A program made the translations under genes and the position numbers. A DNA stretch of 64,000 nt from the NCBI GenBank assembly GCA_963765375.1, contig CAVXVZ010000014.1:1-64000 (forward strand), in the 5' to 3' direction. This document shows positions 60,970 through 64,000 of the stretch, in pieces. Position 1 is the first letter of the stretch; every line of letters starts with the position of its first letter. A model generated the notes under the pieces. The model worked only from the letters and a program-made list of their open reading frames with translations. It had not been told where the DNA came from and ran no database searches. The stretch comes from Roseiarcus sp963765375 (lineage in GTDB: Bacteria > Pseudomonadota > Alphaproteobacteria > Rhizobiales > Beijerinckiaceae).

Positions 60970-62283
60970 GTGGTCGAGGTCTCCAGACGGCAGGTCCTGC
61001 AATCCGGCGCTGCGGCGGGTCTCTTGGTGCTGCCCGGCGGCGTCGCGCGCGCCGCCTCGACCTGGAACGGTCCGCCGCCGGAGCCCGGGGCCTCGATCCG
61101 GGTGTTGCGCTGGAAGCAGTTCATTCAGGCTGAGTTCGACAGCTTCGTCGCCAACACCAAGAAGTTCGCCGATCAGACCGGCGTCAAAATACGAGTCGAT
61201 GCGGAAAGCTGGGACGACATCCGCCCGAAATCGGCGGTCGCCGCCAACGTCGGAGCCGGGCCGGACATCATATTTGGCACGCTCGACGACCCGTTCAAGT
61301 TTCGCGAAAAGCTCCTGGACTTGACCGACCTCGCCGAATATCTGGGAGACAAATATGGCGGCTGGTATCCGGTCGCGCGCAAATACGGGACCCACGACAA
61401 GCGCTGGATCGCGCTTCCGGACGGCGCCACCGGCGGCTGCATGAACTACCGCATCAGCGCGATGCGCGCCGCAGGCTTCGACGAATTTCCCAAGGACACC
61501 GCCGGGTATCTCAAGCTTTGTCAAGGCCTCAAGAAGGCGGGTAAGCCTCCCGGGTTTGCGCTCGGTCACGCTACCGGCGACGCCAACGGCTGGTGCCAAT
61601 GGTGTTTGTGGGGTTTCGGCGGCAAGACCGTCGACGACAACAACAACGTCGTCATTGATTCGCCCGAGACCGTCGCCGCGCTTGAATATGCCAAGCAGCT
61701 CTATGGAACCTATATCGACGGCGTGCTGTCATGGCTCGATCCCAGCAACAACAAGGCCTTCCTCGCCGGTCAGATCAGCCTGACGCTCAACGGAATTTCG
61801 ATCTACACCGTCGCCAAGAACTCCCCCGATCCCGCGCTCCAGGCGATCGCGGCGGACATGGATCACGCCAATATGCCGATCGGCCCCGTCGGGCGGCCGA
61901 CCGAGCAGCAAAACATCCTGAACACATACGCCTACACCTACACCAAATATCCGAATGCCGTGCGCGAATATCTGCGCTTCATGTGGGAGAAGCCGCAGGT
62001 CGATTATTGGGAGACGCAATCGAACGGCTATATCGCACCGCCCCTGCCGGCCTGGAACGACAATCCGGTCTGGACCGCCGATCCGAAGGTGACGCCCTTC
62101 CGCGACGTCCTGAAATATGCGCTCGACGACGGCTATTCGGGTGCGCTCGGCGCCGCGTCGGCGGCGGTCATGGGCGATTTCGTCGTCGTCGACATGTTCG
62201 CCGAGGCATGCACGGGGAACAAGTCGCCGAAAGATGCGGCGCACGATGCCGCCGAACGGGTCAAGCGCTTCTATAGCGCCTAG
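60970..62283 (+). CDS. ABC sugar transporter substrate-binding protein
   Basis: This 437-residue family 1 extracellular solute-binding protein has a Tat-like leader (VSRRQVLQSGAAAGLLVLPG) and a SBP_bac_1 fold (VLRWKQFIQAEFDSFVANTK, GPDIIFGTLDDPFKF, and WYPVARKYGTHD). Start GTG 60970 is preferred over ATG 60931 because GGAGG lies five bases before it. It delivers a carbohydrate or polyol to the two permeases downstream. The ATPase gene must lie beyond the window or elsewhere. Confidence 0.87.
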   Translation: MVEVSRRQVLQSGAAAGLLVLPGGVARAASTWNGPPPEPGASIRVLRWKQFIQAEFDSFVANTKKFADQTGVKIRVDAESWDDIRPKSAVAANVGAGPDIIFGTLDDPFKFREKLLDLTDLAEYLGDKYGGWYPVARKYGTHDKRWIALPDGATGGCMNYRISAMRAAGFDEFPKDTAGYLKLCQGLKKAGKPPGFALGHATGDANGWCQWCLWGFGGKTVDDNNNVVIDSPETVAALEYAKQLYGTYIDGVLSWLDPSNNKAFLAGQISLTLNGISIYTVAKNSPDPALQAIAADMDHANMPIGPVGRPTEQQNILNTYAYTYTKYPNAVREYLRFMWEKPQVDYWETQSNGYIAPPLPAWNDNPVWTADPKVTPFRDVLKYALDDGYSGALGAASAAVMGDFVVVDMFAEACTGNKSPKDAAHDAAERVKRFYSA

Positions 62284-62415
62284 CAAGGGCCGCCGAGCTT
62301 CTCGGCCGGACGCCATGAGCGCATCAGGCGTCCGCAATCGCCACGAGCCGGCCAACAGGCGGGAGACGATCATTCGCCCAGGTTGCTTGTCCGAAGATGA
62401 TCGAGGGGGCGCGTG

Positions 62416-63373
62416 ATGGCGGCGAACGCGCCGACCTACCGCACCGCGCGAACGATCCACGCTCGACGCCGGCTCGCTTTTCGTTTGCTCGACGATCGCA
62501 ACTTTCTCGGCTTCGCTCTGATTTTGCCAGCGGCGGCGTTCCTGCTCGTTTTCCTCGCCTACCCGCTTGGCCTCGGATTCTGGCTCGGCATGACCGACGC
62601 CTCGATCGGTCGGCCCGGACGTTTCATCGGCTTCGCGAATTTCGTCTCGCTCGCCCATGACAGCGTCTTCTGGCTCTCGGTCTTCAATACCTTGTTGTAC
62701 ACAGTGGTCGCCAGCGCGCTCAAGTTCGCGCTCGGCCTTTATCTGGCGCTGCTGCTCAACCGCCGCATGCCGCTTAAGTCGTTCGTTCGCGCGATCCTAC
62801 TCCTGCCCTTCGTCACTCCGACCGTGCTTTCGGCGATCGCATTCTGGTGGATCTACGATCCGCAGTTCTCCATCATCTCCTGGTCGCTGATCAAGCTCGG
62901 GCTCATCCACCAATACATCGATTTTCTCGGTAGCCCGTGGAATGCCCGCTGGTCGGTGATCGCCGCCAATGTCTGGCGCGGCATTCCGTTCGTGGCGATA
63001 ACGTTGCTCGCCGGCTTGCAGACGATCTCGCCCTCGCTCTATGAGGCGGCGACGCTCGACGGCGCGGGCCCATGGCAGCGGTTCCGGTTCGTCACGCTGC
63101 CGATGCTGTCGCCGATCATCGCGGTCGTGATGACCTTCTCGGTGCTGCTGACGTTCACCGACTTCCAGCTCATCTACGCGATCACCCGCGGCGGCCCGAT
63201 CAACGCGACGCAACTGATGGCGACGCTGTCTTATGAACGCGCCATCACCGGCGGTCGAACTCGGTGAGGGCGCCGCGATCGCCGACGCAATGGTGCCATT
63301 TCTGCTGGCGGCGATCCTGTTCAGCTACTTCGGATTGCAGCGGCGACGCTGGCAGCAGGGCGCGAGGGACTGA
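62416..63373 (+). CDS. ABC sugar transporter permease 1 (one-base frameshift)
   Basis: A six-helix permease beginning at ATG 62416 (a GTG directly before it is also possible). It has the EAA loop SLYEAATLDGAGPWQRFRFV that contacts the ATPase, and RGGPINATQLMATLSYERA near the end. The frame shifts at GAACTC 63257-63262. Dropping one A at 63258/63259 lets it continue as LGEGAAIADAMVPFLLAAIL and end QRRRWQQGARD at a TGA (63371-63373), the normal C-terminus of this family. I treat the break as a probable sequence error. The next permease begins two bases after the stop. Confidence 0.88.
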
Positions 63374-63375
63374 CG

Positions 63376-64000
63376 ATGGCTCTCGGCGAGGGCGCGGCCG
63401 AAGGGATGGACTATCTCGAGACGCTGCCGCGGCGCCTTTTCACGCTCTATCTTCCGCTCGCCGTCTTTCTGTTCGTTCTCCTTTTTCCGTTCTACTGGAT
63501 GACGACGACGACGCTGAAGCCCGACGACGAGCTTTATGACTACGCGCGCTTCAATCCGTTCTGGGTCCACAGCCCGACGCTCGCGCATATCGAGAAGCTG
63601 TTCTTCGAGACGAGCTATCCGAGTTGGCTCATCAACACAATGATCATCGCGTTCGCCTCAACGGCGATTTCGCTCGTTTGCAGCGTTTGCGCGGCCTACG
63701 CGATCGAACGCCTGCGCTTCAGAGGCGCACGCTACGTCGGGCTCGCGATCTTTCTCGCCTATCTCGTGCCCCCGAGCATCCTCTTCATCCCGCTTGCCGC
63801 GATCATCTTCAAGCTCGGCTTGTTCGACAGCGACTGGGCGCTGATCCTGACCTACCCGACCTTTCTTGTGCCGTTCTGCACCTGGCTGCTCATGGGCTAT
63901 TTCCGCACCATCCCCTATGAGCTCGAGGAATGCGCGCTGATCGACGGCGCGACGCGGCTGCAGATCTTGTGGAAGATCACCCTGCCGCTGGCGGTTCCCG
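63376..64000 (+). CDS. ABC sugar transporter permease 2 (cut by window end)
   Basis: From ATG 63376 an uninterrupted frame runs to the window edge, giving 208 residues so far. Visible are the first membrane helix (LAVFLFVLLFPFYWMTTT), several more helices, YRTI-like GYFRTIPYELEECALIDGATR, the EAA loop, and LPLAVP at the edge. This is the second permease of a carbohydrate ABC importer (MalG type). Roughly the last 70 residues are missing. Confidence 0.9.
   Translation, partial: MALGEGAAEGMDYLETLPRRLFTLYLPLAVFLFVLLFPFYWMTTTTLKPDDELYDYARFNPFWVHSPTLAHIEKLFFETSYPSWLINTMIIAFASTAISLVCSVCAAYAIERLRFRGARYVGLAIFLAYLVPPSILFIPLAAIIFKLGLFDSDWALILTYPTFLVPFCTWLLMGYFRTIPYELEECALIDGATRLQILWKITLPLAVP

Overview
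The window is about 64 kb of GC-rich DNA with alphaproteobacterial gene content: a cvpA-purF pair, a fixK-like regulator beside a cbb3 oxidase (cco/fix) locus, DUF6460 and DUF6489 proteins, a PEP-CTERM protein, many TRAP transporters and a PqqA peptide. The best guess is a free-living member of the Hyphomicrobiales (Beijerinckiaceae/Methylocystaceae/Bradyrhizobiaceae-like). That assignment is an inference from gene families, not from a marker gene.

Layout. 0.4-7.1 kb: a GT25 glycosyltransferase, ClpB and small membrane or stress proteins, then an alcohol dehydrogenase. 7.35-9.1 kb: a membrane-anchored quinoprotein. 9.2-12.2 kb: a cbb3 oxidase operon in which ccoN, ccoP, ccoG, ccoH and ccoI survive only as ordered fragments, with intact ccoS and a fixK-like regulator. 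12.4-16.1 kb: radA, cvpA, purF. 16.2-17.4 kb: a scar of gene debris (IS630 transposase, TIR-domain and polynucleotide-kinase fragments). 17.5-19.2 kb: SDR, cupin and cyclic-nucleotide-binding proteins.

20.0-31.9 kb is the most unusual block. Seven co-directional genes encode exported or membrane proteins: an OmpA-like peptidoglycan-binding protein, three different caspase-like peptidases (one with a Pro/Ala linker and a DUF4384-like C-terminus, one fused to a formylglycine-generating-enzyme-fold domain, one fused to Sel1-type repeats), a glycine-zipper protein, a CHASE2 sensor without an output domain, and a FecR-like protein. I propose that they form one envelope-located proteolytic or signalling system.

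32-64 kb is mainly catabolic and respiratory: HpaI-type aldolase, PEP-CTERM protein, TPR-sulfotransferase, an IlvD/EDD sugar-acid dehydratase with a three-gene TRAP transporter, a DpgC-like cofactor-free dioxygenase with a phenylacetate-CoA ligase, two alpha/beta hydrolases, a sorbosone dehydrogenase with cytochrome c, a SoxCD-like sulfite dehydrogenase pair, a second TRAP system under a GntR regulator with a divergent SDR, a FadR-type regulator, a stand-alone pqqA, and a KdgD dehydratase leading into a sugar ABC transporter that runs off the window end.

Caution on sequence quality. clpB, the first caspase gene and the ABC permease each carry a one-base insertion inside the same hexamer (GAACTC/GAGTTC), and reading it as GACTC/GAGTC restores the frame each time. 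These look like systematic errors at GANTC sites rather than real mutations. Further indels affect ccoG, the small gene at 16.7-17.0 kb and the start of the PEP-CTERM gene.
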